A stretch of 29,135 bases of DNA from Ruminococcaceae bacterium UBA2656 (GCA_002359465.1 DENA01000036.1:25040-54174); one strand, 5' to 3'. Shown: positions 15,894-23,449, counted from the stretch's first letter. A program made the numbers and translations. Notes: generated by a model not told the origin, from the sequence alone.

Positions 15894-16013
15894 GCCTGGA
15901 TAATTCACCTTTCAATTGTTTTTGCATCCAAAATGGATTTCCTCAGGATGCGAATATCAGTTCACTTTCTCCAAAGATATCTAATTTAACTTTCATTATT
16001 TTTGTATCTTAAA

Positions 16014-17294
16014 TTAAAAGATGATTCCAAAAACAGCTAATATGTTCGCCAGGATTCCAACTAAAATAGCTGCTAATGGTGCGGCAGCCATCCGCATGAC
16101 GGGACGTCCTAGCACTTCGTTTAGGATATACAGACCAACTACTGCAAACAGTCCCGTCCCTTCCCAAATTTTATTACCAGCATTTACGCCACCAATAAGC
16201 AGCGCTATTTCTAATATCTGAACCATTGCTGTCCGGATATTATCACCCGCTAATTTTAAAGATGAAAACCGATTTAAGAATTTTCCAATTTTTCCTAAGC
16301 TTGTGACTTCAACTGCCATTCCTGCAGCACCTAAAGCACCGCCTATAAACGGGTTTCCGGAAATATATCCTAAGCCTATCAGCCAATCACACCATCCATT
16401 TGTCCCATATACACCGCTGACAAGTGAAGTAGTAATAATCAGGGGCAGAAAAGCAAGTGCTTGAACAAAAGCGACCAGCGCAGCAGACATATATTCCTTT
16501 TTACCGATTAAAGAAGCAGCAATAGGCTCTCCCGCAATCCAATAGTAAGATGCTGCTACTGCAATAATCATTCCCATAGGAATCAAATACTTCATGTTGC
16601 CACGTATTCTTTTGGCATTTTCTTCGAACATGCTTGAGGTTGTGTCGTCTCCCGCAGCTGTACGGTCTCTGGAAGCAAAAAACAGTAAGCATATCATTCC
16701 GGCAAGCATTGCAATTCCTTCTGGGCTCAATGAAACCTCAATGCCATTCAGCTTTACAGGATTCACAAATTGTATAAATACTCTTGCTAACAGAGAAAAA
16801 ACAAATGTTATTATTCCCTGCTTTTTTCCAAATTGAATTGCAACAGCAATTGCAGGAAATGCGACAAACGCATATACAATTGGGTCGCCAACATCGGCTA
16901 ATACATCTAGGAAATTCACTGGCAACTTCGCAAAAAGCGAAACGATTGCATCTAAAGTAATGGGAACAATCGCTCCCCATAAAGCTCCTATCAGTACGGC
17001 CAAAACCGTATTTTTTATAGAAACACCAATAATATCATCGGTTAACAGAATGATATGAACGACAATTACCCCAGTAGCAATTGTTATGGGTAAAGCAAAC
17101 CCCGTTATAAAACCAATACTAATCGAAAAGGAAATTGCAGCTAATTCCCCTCTGCTCATATGCCCATTCATAAACTCCGGTAAAATCGGTCTTAATCCAT
17201 CATGATAAACCGCAATCATTTTATTGGCCAGAAAAGTAGCGTATCCACTCATAATTGAAAAAATAATAATCTTTAAAATCGTCATGCTCCCCAT
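16014..17294 (-). CDS. yhfT: YhfT-family membrane transporter
   Basis: This 426-residue polytopic inner-membrane protein with about ten to twelve hydrophobic segments matches the YhfT family of the E. coli yhf operon. Visible traits are an N-terminal membrane segment followed by NKMIAVYHDGLRPILPEFMNG, the SRDRTAAGDDT hydrophilic loop near residue 220, and conserved GTNGWCDWLIGLGYISGNPFIGGALGAAGM-type glycine-rich regions. No biochemical function is established. In context it is the only membrane carrier in the operon and so probably brings in the pathway substrate. ATG has AAAAGGAG eight bases upstream. It lies between yhfU and yhfX. Confidence 0.87.
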   Translation of the reverse strand: MGSMTILKIIIFSIMSGYATFLANKMIAVYHDGLRPILPEFMNGHMSRGELAAISFSISIGFITGFALPITIATGVIVVHIILLTDDIIGVSIKNTVLAVLIGALWGAIVPITLDAIVSLFAKLPVNFLDVLADVGDPIVYAFVAFPAIAVAIQFGKKQGIITFVFSLLARVFIQFVNPVKLNGIEVSLSPEGIAMLAGMICLLFFASRDRTAAGDDTTSSMFEENAKRIRGNMKYLIPMGMIIAVAASYYWIAGEPIAASLIGKKEYMSAALVAFVQALAFLPLIITTSLVSGVYGTNGWCDWLIGLGYISGNPFIGGALGAAGMAVEVTSLGKIGKFLNRFSSLKLAGDNIRTAMVQILEIALLIGGVNAGNKIWEGTGLFAVVGLYILNEVLGRPVMRMAAAPLAAILVGILANILAVFGIIF

Positions 17295-17349
17295 CTTTTT
17301 TTCTCCTTTTACCCTCTAATTTATATTTTTTTGTATATTATACAACTAC

Positions 17350-17718
17350 TCAATCCTTATTTGATAAATTTAACGCTTTCATCAACATTGGAATCGCATT
17401 ATCCACTTGGTCATTGGTAAAACCAAATGCTTTCGCTCCCTTTTCAACAGCGGCTTTTACCTTATCAAATTTAGGACTAATTCCAGCCATTGCAATTGTG
17501 GCACATTTATCTCTTCCAATCAATGCATATGCCATACCTAATGCGCCGCCAGCTCCACTTTGGCATGCACCGACATAGTAATCATACTCACCTTTTTTAA
17601 CCTTTGTAGCGGCATCAATATCCGTAAAAATTTCCGCCTCAACGCCAACACTGTTTTTTAATATCTCTTCTTTGATTTGATTTTTGTTTAGCTGCCCACC
17701 GATAGCTATTTTTACCAT
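17350..17718 (-). CDS. yhfU: YhfU-family (DUF2620) small protein
   Basis: This 122-residue cytoplasmic protein is of the YhfU/DUF2620 family, starting MVKIAIGGQLNKNQI, with a glycine-rich core (YYVGACQSGAGGALGMAYALIG) that resembles a nucleotide or phosphate-binding loop. It has a C-terminal helix pair. The size and fold class faintly recall PTS IIB or carrier proteins, but the role is unknown. ATG at 17718 is chosen because AAGGAG stands 9 bases before it; the upstream in-frame ATG at 17742 is inside the leader. In E. coli this gene is also next to yhfT, and the same pairing here suggests the two proteins work together. Confidence 0.85.
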   Translation of the reverse strand: MVKIAIGGQLNKNQIKEEILKNSVGVEAEIFTDIDAATKVKKGEYDYYVGACQSGAGGALGMAYALIGRDKCATIAMAGISPKFDKVKAAVEKGAKAFGFTNDQVDNAIPMLMKALNLSNKD

Positions 17719-17783
17719 TTCTATTATCTCCTTAATATACATTTTTTTGTATTTTCAGCCGATACACATTACTATTTTGATAT

Positions 17784-17860
17784 AAATTTCCTCCTCTTCT
17801 TATTTAACCGGAATTACTGTTGATTAGCCAATAATTTCTCTAAAATGCAAATTTCCTCCT
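17784..17860 (-). other. yhfU-yhfY intergenic segment with two orphan ribosome sites
   Basis: A 12-base sequence (AAATTTCCTCCT on the + strand) occurs at 17784-17795 and again at 17849-17860, 65 bases apart. On the transcribed minus strand each copy is a strong GGAGG site, yet neither is followed by a proper gene. After the upstream copy an 11-codon frame from an ATT (17814-17846) lies at ideal spacing; after the other there is nothing. A deletion scar or leader peptides are possible. Confidence 0.4.
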
Positions 17861-17884
17861 TTATCCTTATCCATTACCATTGCT

Positions 17885-18238
17885 CTAAATTTTTGCCAGC
17901 ATCACGCCGACATGGGCACAGATATATTCCACCTCGACATCTGGAAGCTGAGGTAAAATCTCACGGATATCCCGGCAGCAGGCTGAAGCTTTTTCAAAAG
18001 TAGGCTCCTGAGATGCCGCTTCGTAAACTTCCTGATCTAACGGTTCGACTTGTTCTCCTTTATCGATTCTCTCAAGAGCCATGCACAAATGCGTAATAAA
18101 AGCAGATGCATTTGCTTCTGTAAGCACGATTGAATACTTATTATTGAAATATTCAATCACTTTAAGCACATTGTCATAATTCTTTTGCGACAGAGTTCCG
18201 GAATCGCGTAAAATATTCAGGCGGTCGTTTAAAGTCAT
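17885..18238 (-). CDS. yhfY: Stand-alone PRD-domain protein, YhfY type
   Basis: This 117-residue protein consists of a single PTS regulation domain (PRD), as in E. coli YhfY. PRDs are phosphorylated on histidines by HPr or PTS enzymes II. Both usual positions are present: His50 in FITHLCMALERI (followed by Arg57) and His109 in VEYICAHVGVML. It has no DNA- or RNA-binding domain, so it probably acts through its operon partner YhfZ, whose gene is 18 bases upstream. The HPr-like gene at the operon's other end gives a plausible phosphate donor. Ribosome site AAAGGA lies 7 bases before ATG. Confidence 0.85.
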   Translation of the reverse strand: MTLNDRLNILRDSGTLSQKNYDNVLKVIEYFNNKYSIVLTEANASAFITHLCMALERIDKGEQVEPLDQEVYEAASQEPTFEKASACCRDIREILPQLPDVEVEYICAHVGVMLAKI

Positions 18239-18256
18239 TTCTATATCCTTTCTTTA

Positions 18257-19189
18257 TCAATATCTTGGCATTAGCTTTCCGTCAAGGACCTCTTTTTGGT
18301 ATTGCAAAACTTCCTGACGATTTAACATTCGTTTTAAAATCTGATAAGCAATCTCATTTTCTTTTAAGCAGACAATCACTGCTTCCGTATCAACAATATT
18401 CAGCCTCCTGTTGTCCAAGGAGCGGTAGCTGAGATGATTTCCAACCAAATCAATATCATCCAGATTCCACACAGCCGCGTCGATTTTACCAAGCCGCAGG
18501 AATGGAACGATCTGGCTGTAGATCAATGGAATATAATCAACCTTCTTCCCTTCAAAAAAATCAGCGGTCAATGTCTTCTGATCAATAGAGGAACTATCAA
18601 TTCCTACTTTATAACCATCAAACTCATCAGATTCCCGGCAAGGGTCATCTTCCCGCAGTAAAAGGACGTGCCTTCCAACATAAGAAAACTTGCCGAAATT
18701 CTCCACAACCTGAATATTTTCTCCGCGGTCTATATAGTACTGTGCGGTCAATTGGGAAATCACCGCAAAATCATAACGGTTTTCCTGCAAACCCTTTAGT
18801 CGGTTATTGGAGCCTCTCATAAAAGCAAGCGCAGCGTTTAATCCGCTTTTCTCAAATGTTGCGCAGATACCCGTAGCAAGTCCTTCATATTTCTTGGAAT
18901 AAGGCAGAGGCATCACACCGACCATGGTTTTAAAGCCTGCAATCTCAAGCAATTTTAAACGGTCAATTTCAACAATGTAGGTTCCCAACTGACCGCGTGA
19001 TAAAAGCTGGACTGCTTTTTCCTCCTGCAAAATCGACAACGCTGTTTGCACTGTACCGCGCGAAGTAGCAAATTCCTTGGAAAGATCATCAATTATTTCA
19101 ATTCGATCATCCACTTCCATGGAGAAAAATTTGCTTGCCAGTTTAGTAGTAACAATACCTACTCTCTGCATCAGTTTATTTTCCAGCAT
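18257..19189 (-). CDS. yhfZ: YhfZ-family DNA-binding regulator
   Basis: This 310-residue regulator has an N-terminal winged helix-turn-helix of GntR-like type (residues about 30-72: DDLSKEFATSRGTVQTALSI, then EEKAVQLLSRGQLGTYI). Its C-terminal domain of about 220 residues resembles a solute-binding fold (MVGVMPLPYSKKYEGLATG; YKVGIDSSSIDQ) and matches the YhfZ family. It likely senses a pathway metabolite and binds the TTTACWGTAAA palindromes in its own promoter. It is the first gene of the leftward operon, so autoregulation of the whole yhf set is expected. Translation starts at ATG 19189 after a GGGG-type ribosome site. Confidence 0.86.
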   Translation of the reverse strand: MLENKLMQRVGIVTTKLASKFFSMEVDDRIEIIDDLSKEFATSRGTVQTALSILQEEKAVQLLSRGQLGTYIVEIDRLKLLEIAGFKTMVGVMPLPYSKKYEGLATGICATFEKSGLNAALAFMRGSNNRLKGLQENRYDFAVISQLTAQYYIDRGENIQVVENFGKFSYVGRHVLLLREDDPCRESDEFDGYKVGIDSSSIDQKTLTADFFEGKKVDYIPLIYSQIVPFLRLGKIDAAVWNLDDIDLVGNHLSYRSLDNRRLNIVDTEAVIVCLKENEIAYQILKRMLNRQEVLQYQKEVLDGKLMPRY

Positions 19190-19261
19190 AATTTACCCCA
19201 CAAAAAACAGAATTTTATGATTACTATTCATGGAATATACAATATTTTATATATTTCCGAT

Positions 19262-19290
19262 ATTTTACCATACTTTACAGTAAATATCTA
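19262..19290 (-). promoter_or_regulatory. Promoter of the yhf operon
   Basis: On the minus strand TAGATA (19285-19290) and TAAAAT (19262-19267) are 17 bases apart, about 70 bases before yhfZ. The weak -35 suggests either activation or low basal output. A perfect TTTACAGTAAA palindrome fills most of the spacer. Confidence 0.5.
19274..19284. promoter_or_regulatory. Operator candidate, TTTACAGTAAA palindrome
   Basis: A perfect 11-bp odd palindrome lies between the -35 and -10 elements of the yhf operon, so a bound protein would occlude RNA polymerase. YhfZ is the likely ligand because its gene is first in the operon. Confidence 0.55.
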
Positions 19291-19330
19291 TCGTAAAAAC
19301 CTTTAAATTTTCTGTGTCTATTTTGTATAA

Positions 19331-19341
19331 TTTACTGTAAA
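19331..19341. promoter_or_regulatory. Operator candidate, TTTACTGTAAA palindrome (second copy)
   Basis: This is the same palindrome on the opposite orientation, 57 bases from the first centre to centre. The two may be occupied together by a dimeric or tetrameric regulator. Confidence 0.5.
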
Positions 19342-19563
19342 AAGCACTTTATTTTGTTATTTTTAATTGTAAAATGCTAAACTAGACCTATAAAAAATTT
19401 ATAGACTTATATTTTAAATATATTTTTTATTGTATATTACTATAATATAACAATGGCCATTTCATTATGAGCAGGACATTATTGCTCCTGTTTTGCCGAT
19501 AATTTCTCCCAAACGCCTGTACATGTACCGGGAATTTCAATCCACTCCCGAAGTTTGGATGTA
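19342..19563. other. Gene-free segment between the yhf and PTS operons
   Basis: This A+T-rich stretch has no convincing gene. It contains a near-perfect inverted repeat at 19429-19454 (ATTGTATATTA arm with one inserted base in the other) and a weak CAGGA/TCCTG hairpin near 19472-19491. I see no RNA gene in it. With the yhf promoter and the PTS terminator it accounts for the 494 bases between 19190 and 19683. Confidence 0.4.
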
Positions 19564-19601
19564 AAAAAGGCATGAGTCGAAAATCGATCTCATGCCTTTT
19601 T
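19564..19601 (-). terminator. Terminator of the PTS operon
   Basis: A 13-bp stem (19564-19576 with 19589-19601; AAAAAGGCATGAG arm) read on the minus strand ends in TTTTTT. The A-run on its other side would let it act in both directions. It lies about 80 bases past the HPr-like gene. Confidence 0.85.
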
Positions 19602-19683
19602 CGGTCTCCCCGTACACAGAAACGCCAGATGCACTTTTCTGCGCAAAACATCCGGTACTTCCGCCTCTCACCTTACACAGCTA

Positions 19684-19941
19684 TTAAAAATGAGACTTAA
19701 AAAATGCTTCCAGCTCAGGCGCCGCCTTATCCTCGTCAGTACCGGACACTGAGACAGAAATGTCATCTCCGCACTTGACGTTCAGACCCATCAGCATCAG
19801 AATCTTTTTCAGATTGGCAGTCTGCCCCTTCTTTTCAATCATGATTTCCGAATTATATTTTTGAGCCTCCTGCACAAGCTGCCCTGCCGGGCGTGCATGG
19901 ATTCCCAGCGCATCCTTAATCTTATACCTGAATTGCTTCAC
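19684..19941 (-). CDS. HPr-like phosphocarrier protein of the PTS operon
   Basis: This 85-residue HPr homologue starts at GTG 19941, with AAGGAG seven bases upstream; the longer open frame reaches back into the IIB gene and is not used. His15 in GIHARPAG and Arg17 are intact, but the Ser46 position is Lys (TANLKKILMLMGLNVKCGD). It is the last gene of a PTS operon, 19 bases after IIB. It may pass phosphate preferentially to the operon's own IIA, free of HPr-kinase control. Sequence and length are very like the HPr-like protein at the end of the yhf operon, which suggests the two are paralogues. Confidence 0.9.
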   Translation of the reverse strand: MKQFRYKIKDALGIHARPAGQLVQEAQKYNSEIMIEKKGQTANLKKILMLMGLNVKCGDDISVSVSGTDEDKAAPELEAFFKSHF

Positions 19942-19960
19942 AATCGTGCTCCTTCTGCTG

Positions 19961-20278
19961 TTATTTGCCGTTTTTCGATTTTTCGATGGCCTCCATGGCC
20001 ACTTTCCAGACGTGATCCGCACGCATAAGGCCAAAATCCTGAATATCTATCGCAATAACCGGTATGCTGTTATTGACCATTTTCACGATGTCGTTCAGCG
20101 CAAAACGCACCTGGGGTCCCAGCAAAATCGCGTCGGTTCCGTCCAGATTTTCTTCGAGGTCAGCCATTGCGATTGCTTCAATGTCCGAATCAACGCGATG
20201 GAGCTTGCTTTGCTCCTGCAGCTTGAGCTGCATAATCCCCGTACTCATTCCGGCGTTGCAAACCAATATAATTCTCAT
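19961..20278 (-). CDS. PTS lactose/cellobiose-type IIB component
   Basis: This 105-residue cytoplasmic phosphotransfer protein of the lactose/cellobiose IIB family has the phosphocysteine loop at the start (MRIILVCNAGMSTG, Cys7) and the usual Rossmann-like pattern (DGTDAILLGPQVRFALNDI). It receives phosphate from IIA and passes it to the sugar bound in IIC. It sits between IIC (19 bases upstream) and the HPr-like gene. A modest ribosome site (AAGG) precedes ATG. Confidence 0.92.
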   Translation of the reverse strand: MRIILVCNAGMSTGIMQLKLQEQSKLHRVDSDIEAIAMADLEENLDGTDAILLGPQVRFALNDIVKMVNNSIPVIAIDIQDFGLMRADHVWKVAMEAIEKSKNGK

Positions 20279-20297
20279 AAACAGATACCTTATCCTT

Positions 20298-21656
20298 TCA
20301 TTTTTCAGACGCTTTCGCCGGCGCGGAAGCCCCCTGTGTCATGGAATCCGCTTCATTTTCTTCTGCAAGTTTCTGGTTCTCAAAGACTTTTACGAACGGA
20401 TAATAAATGACGCCGTCGAGAACGACCAGAAGGATCGCCCATACTGCCGCTCTCCAGTCCATTGTGGCAAGGAACTGCTGAATCGGAGTGGGAATATTCC
20501 AGCCGGGATAAATATAGGGTTTATTGACCAGGTTTGCCGCCATGACCAAATAGGTCGCGACGCTGTTAAACACTTCGGCCAACACAAACGGCACTAAAAA
20601 GAGAGGATTTAAGATGACGGGAAGCCCAAACAGCACCGGTTCATTAATGTTAAAGAAAGCTGGAATCAATCCAAGCCTGCCGACGGTCTTGAGGTGTTTG
20701 GAACGGCTTCGGACGAGCAGAAGGACAAGAGCCAGCGTTGCACCGGATCCGCCGATGGTGACAAAGTTCCAGAAAAACGGCTCCGTGAAAATATGCGGAA
20801 GCTGTGCAGCCGGTGTTCCCGCTGCAAACATTTTTGCGTTGATGGCGTAGTTGCTCATCAAAAACGGCTCCATGATGGAAGTTACTGCGGTGTCGTGAAT
20901 GCCGAACCACCAGCAGAATTGCGCCAGCAAAGCGCAGAGGCCGGCGCCGAACACGTTATCCGTCGCAACGACCAGCGGATGGAAACAATTTAAAATAGCC
21001 TGTGGAAAAGGTATTTGTACCACATAATGAAACACGTATGTCAATGCCGTGGCGGAAAGCGCTACAATCCCAATCGGGAACAGCGAAGAAAAAGACTGTC
21101 TCAGCACCGGAGGCGCGCTTTCCGGCAAACTGATATCGCCGATCTTTTTCGTAATGAGAAATCTGTAAAATTCCGTTACAAAAATCGCAATCAAAATTGC
21201 GGCGAAAAGGCCTTCCCCACCGAAAAACGCCGTCGAAAACCCTCCGTCCACCGAAGAGGAATCCAAAAGCAAAAACGTGACGATGGTTAGAATAGGGGAT
21301 ATAATTGTATTAATTTTATAATGTCTTGCTAAAAAATACGAGCAGCCCATTGCCGTGTACAGGCTGATGCTTCCCAGCGTTGCCGCATTCAGCAGCGCAA
21401 ACGGACCCCCGTAATTTTCGACAAAAACGCCCCATGCCTTAAAAAATGCATAGCTGGAGGCCGTTTGGGACATGGTTGTATAATCGTAAAACGGCGAAAT
21501 GATAATGGTGGCAAGGCTGCCTATAATCGTCAGGGGCATGAACGTTAAAAACGCATTTTGCAGCGCCTGCAAATATTTTTGCCGCTGTATCTTATTTGCT
21601 AATGGCAAAAGGTGCTTTTCGATCGCCTGAGTAAATTTTCCTTCTGAAGAACTCAT
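20298..21656 (-). CDS. PTS lactose/cellobiose-type IIC permease
   Basis: This 452-residue sugar channel of the CelB/LicC type has about ten membrane segments. Typical traits are the N-terminal LANKIQRQKYLQALQNAF amphipathic lead followed by FMPLTIIGSL, the WWFGIHDTAVTSIMEP loop with a His implicated in sugar binding in this family, and the NINEPVLFGLPVILNP motif near residue 340. The C-terminal 40 residues are hydrophilic (rich in Glu, Ala and Lys). The start lies 3 bases after the GH1 stop, with AGGAGG in the end of that gene, so translation is coupled. It imports a beta-linked disaccharide or aryl glycoside as the 6-phosphate. Confidence 0.93.
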   Translation of the reverse strand: MSSSEGKFTQAIEKHLLPLANKIQRQKYLQALQNAFLTFMPLTIIGSLATIIISPFYDYTTMSQTASSYAFFKAWGVFVENYGGPFALLNAATLGSISLYTAMGCSYFLARHYKINTIISPILTIVTFLLLDSSSVDGGFSTAFFGGEGLFAAILIAIFVTEFYRFLITKKIGDISLPESAPPVLRQSFSSLFPIGIVALSATALTYVFHYVVQIPFPQAILNCFHPLVVATDNVFGAGLCALLAQFCWWFGIHDTAVTSIMEPFLMSNYAINAKMFAAGTPAAQLPHIFTEPFFWNFVTIGGSGATLALVLLLVRSRSKHLKTVGRLGLIPAFFNINEPVLFGLPVILNPLFLVPFVLAEVFNSVATYLVMAANLVNKPYIYPGWNIPTPIQQFLATMDWRAAVWAILLVVLDGVIYYPFVKVFENQKLAEENEADSMTQGASAPAKASEK

Positions 21657-21659
21657 TTT

Positions 21660-23075
21660 TTACTCCTCCTCATTATGATTGCTGTATTTCTCTATCAAAT
21701 CCCTGTACCAATAATAGCTCTTTTTGGGTACTCGCCCGTTGCCATTGTCATAGTCAACATAGACAAGCCCGTACCGCTTTTCGTATCCGTTGATCCAACT
21801 GTACAGATCCAAAGAGGACCAAACATAATATCCCCGGACATTCACTCCCTCTTCTTTCGCTTTCAGCATATAATCTATGCATCCGGAAAGATAGGCGATT
21901 CGCGCGTCGTCCTGAACCGTCCCCGTCCGATCGGGACTTTCATACAGCCCTACTCCGTTCTCCGTGATATAGAGCGGGATATCGCCGTACTGCCGTTTGA
22001 TCTCCGTCAGCTCATTGTAAATGCACTTGGGATAGATCTCCATTCCCCACTCGTTTTTTTGCACATTTTCGTCATAAGCCGTTTCAAACCAGTTCCTGAT
22101 ACGCATACCCGCCCGTACCTTGTTGTCTTTTCCGCGGTTATTCATTCTGATTTCCGTTTTTCCGCCCTGATACGGTTTCACATACTGCCGGTCATAAATA
22201 TTCAAGCCCAAAAAATCAACCGTGCCCTTGTGGAAGATTAAGTCGTCACCTTTTTCACGGAAAGACAGATCAATATCGCATTCTATCAGCTTTTCGATTA
22301 AATCATCCGAGAAAAAGCCCTTCAGACAGCAGTCGGTGACCCATTTGTTGAAGAACAGTTCTGCATTGTACCCGGCTTTTCTATTTGCTTCATCATTTTC
22401 TTCCGTCTCAATCGGATAAGCGTCGTGCACCAGCCCAATCTGGCCAGCGTACTTTTTTTCGTGGTACGCCGCCACCGCCCGCGCACTGGCCAGCAGCAAG
22501 TAATATGCCGCACGAGAACGGCGGCTGAAATTCTGAATATTGGGGGGATAATTGCCCGCCGCGTAGGCGCAGTGAGTGTAATAGCTCGGCTCGTTAACGG
22601 TCGTCCACAGCGGCACCCGGTCCCCAAAGGCTTCAAAACAGGCCTTCGCATAAGCCGCATAAGCGTCCACTGTCCCGCGGTTTTCCCAACCGCCTTTTTT
22701 TGCGAGAGCATCCGGCAGATCATAGTGAAACAATGTTGCATTGGGAACAATATTATAATTGAGGCAGGTATCAATGACCTTATTGTAATGGTCAATTCCC
22801 TTTTGATTTACTGCCCCGGTTCCATCGGGAATAATGCGCGACCATGCAATGGAAAACCGGTATGTATTTTGATTTCCCTCCGCCATCATACGAATATCTT
22901 CTTCATAGCGGTGGTAATGGTCGCAGGAAACATCGCCGGTAACCGGATTTACATTGTTTTTTTCACTGTGACAGAAAGTATCCCACTCGCCCATACCCTT
23001 GCCGTCTTCACTCCATGCACCTTCGCATTGATAGGCGGCAGTGGCGCTGCCCCACAAAAAACGGTCCTTATCCAT
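21660..23075 (-). CDS. GH1 6-phospho-beta-glycosidase
   Basis: This 471-residue glycoside hydrolase of family 1 cleaves the phosphorylated sugar brought in by the PTS. Acid/base Glu162 (TTVNEPS) and nucleophile Glu372 (YITENGVG) are present. Phosphate-binding residues Ser426, Lys433 and Tyr435 occur in the SWINGYEKRYG segment; the Ser-Trp and GYEKRYG pattern is close to that of LacG-type 6-phospho-beta-galactosidases, while typical BglA enzymes have SAS-type sequence there. A galacto- or mixed specificity is therefore possible. ATG 23075 is chosen because GGAGAGGA stands upstream; the frame could extend 13 codons more. The gene overlaps the end of the IIA gene by 8 bases. Confidence 0.92.
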   Translation of the reverse strand: MDKDRFLWGSATAAYQCEGAWSEDGKGMGEWDTFCHSEKNNVNPVTGDVSCDHYHRYEEDIRMMAEGNQNTYRFSIAWSRIIPDGTGAVNQKGIDHYNKVIDTCLNYNIVPNATLFHYDLPDALAKKGGWENRGTVDAYAAYAKACFEAFGDRVPLWTTVNEPSYYTHCAYAAGNYPPNIQNFSRRSRAAYYLLLASARAVAAYHEKKYAGQIGLVHDAYPIETEENDEANRKAGYNAELFFNKWVTDCCLKGFFSDDLIEKLIECDIDLSFREKGDDLIFHKGTVDFLGLNIYDRQYVKPYQGGKTEIRMNNRGKDNKVRAGMRIRNWFETAYDENVQKNEWGMEIYPKCIYNELTEIKRQYGDIPLYITENGVGLYESPDRTGTVQDDARIAYLSGCIDYMLKAKEEGVNVRGYYVWSSLDLYSWINGYEKRYGLVYVDYDNGNGRVPKKSYYWYRDLIEKYSNHNEEE

Positions 23076-23403
23076 TTTTTCTATCCTCTCCTCTCTCTTT
23101 GTACAGACATACAAACTCCTGTGCCATCCGTTCCGTCAAAATCGCCATCGTCAGATGATCCTGCGCATGGGTTATAATCATACTGAACGGAATGTCTTCA
23201 TTTTTCGTCTCGGCACTAAGCATATCTGTCTGTGATTCGTGAGCCTTTTTCAGATCCTCCCTTCCCAATGCCATTTCATCCTCTGCATTGTCAAACTTGC
23301 CTTTACGCGCGCATTCAATTGATTTGTAAAAGTGATCAAACGCGCTTCCCGCATAGGAAATTATCATAAACGCCATGGCCTGTATATCTTCTTTTTTCAC
23401 CAA
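23068..23403 (-). CDS. PTS lactose/cellobiose-type IIA component
   Basis: This protein of about 111 residues of the LacF/CelC family is an all-helical trimer subunit. His79 in ITHAQDHLTMAI is the phosphorylated residue and Asp82 the usual metal ligand. It is the first gene of the operon IIA-GH1-IIC-IIB-HPr. The start is either TTG at 23403 or GTG at 23400; the GGAAGGAAGG stretch fits both, GTG slightly better. The promoter at 23450-23478 lies about 50 bases upstream. Confidence 0.92.
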   Translation of the reverse strand: MVKKEDIQAMAFMIISYAGSAFDHFYKSIECARKGKFDNAEDEMALGREDLKKAHESQTDMLSAETKNEDIPFSMIITHAQDHLTMAILTERMAQEFVCLYKERGEDRKNG

Positions 23404-23449
23404 TAACCTTCCTTCCTTGCTTTGTGTTCTGTCTATTTAGTACAACGTT

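Noticed and set aside
15943..15996. A 17-residue frame between yhfT and yhfX (begins MKVKLDIFGE)
   Set aside because: No ribosome site precedes its ATG and it is too short to judge; it may be a gene remnant or chance.
19429..19454. A near-palindromic A+T-rich element considered as a small RNA or attachment site
   Set aside because: There is no promoter-terminator pair framing it and no integrase nearby; it is only described as part of the gene-free segment.
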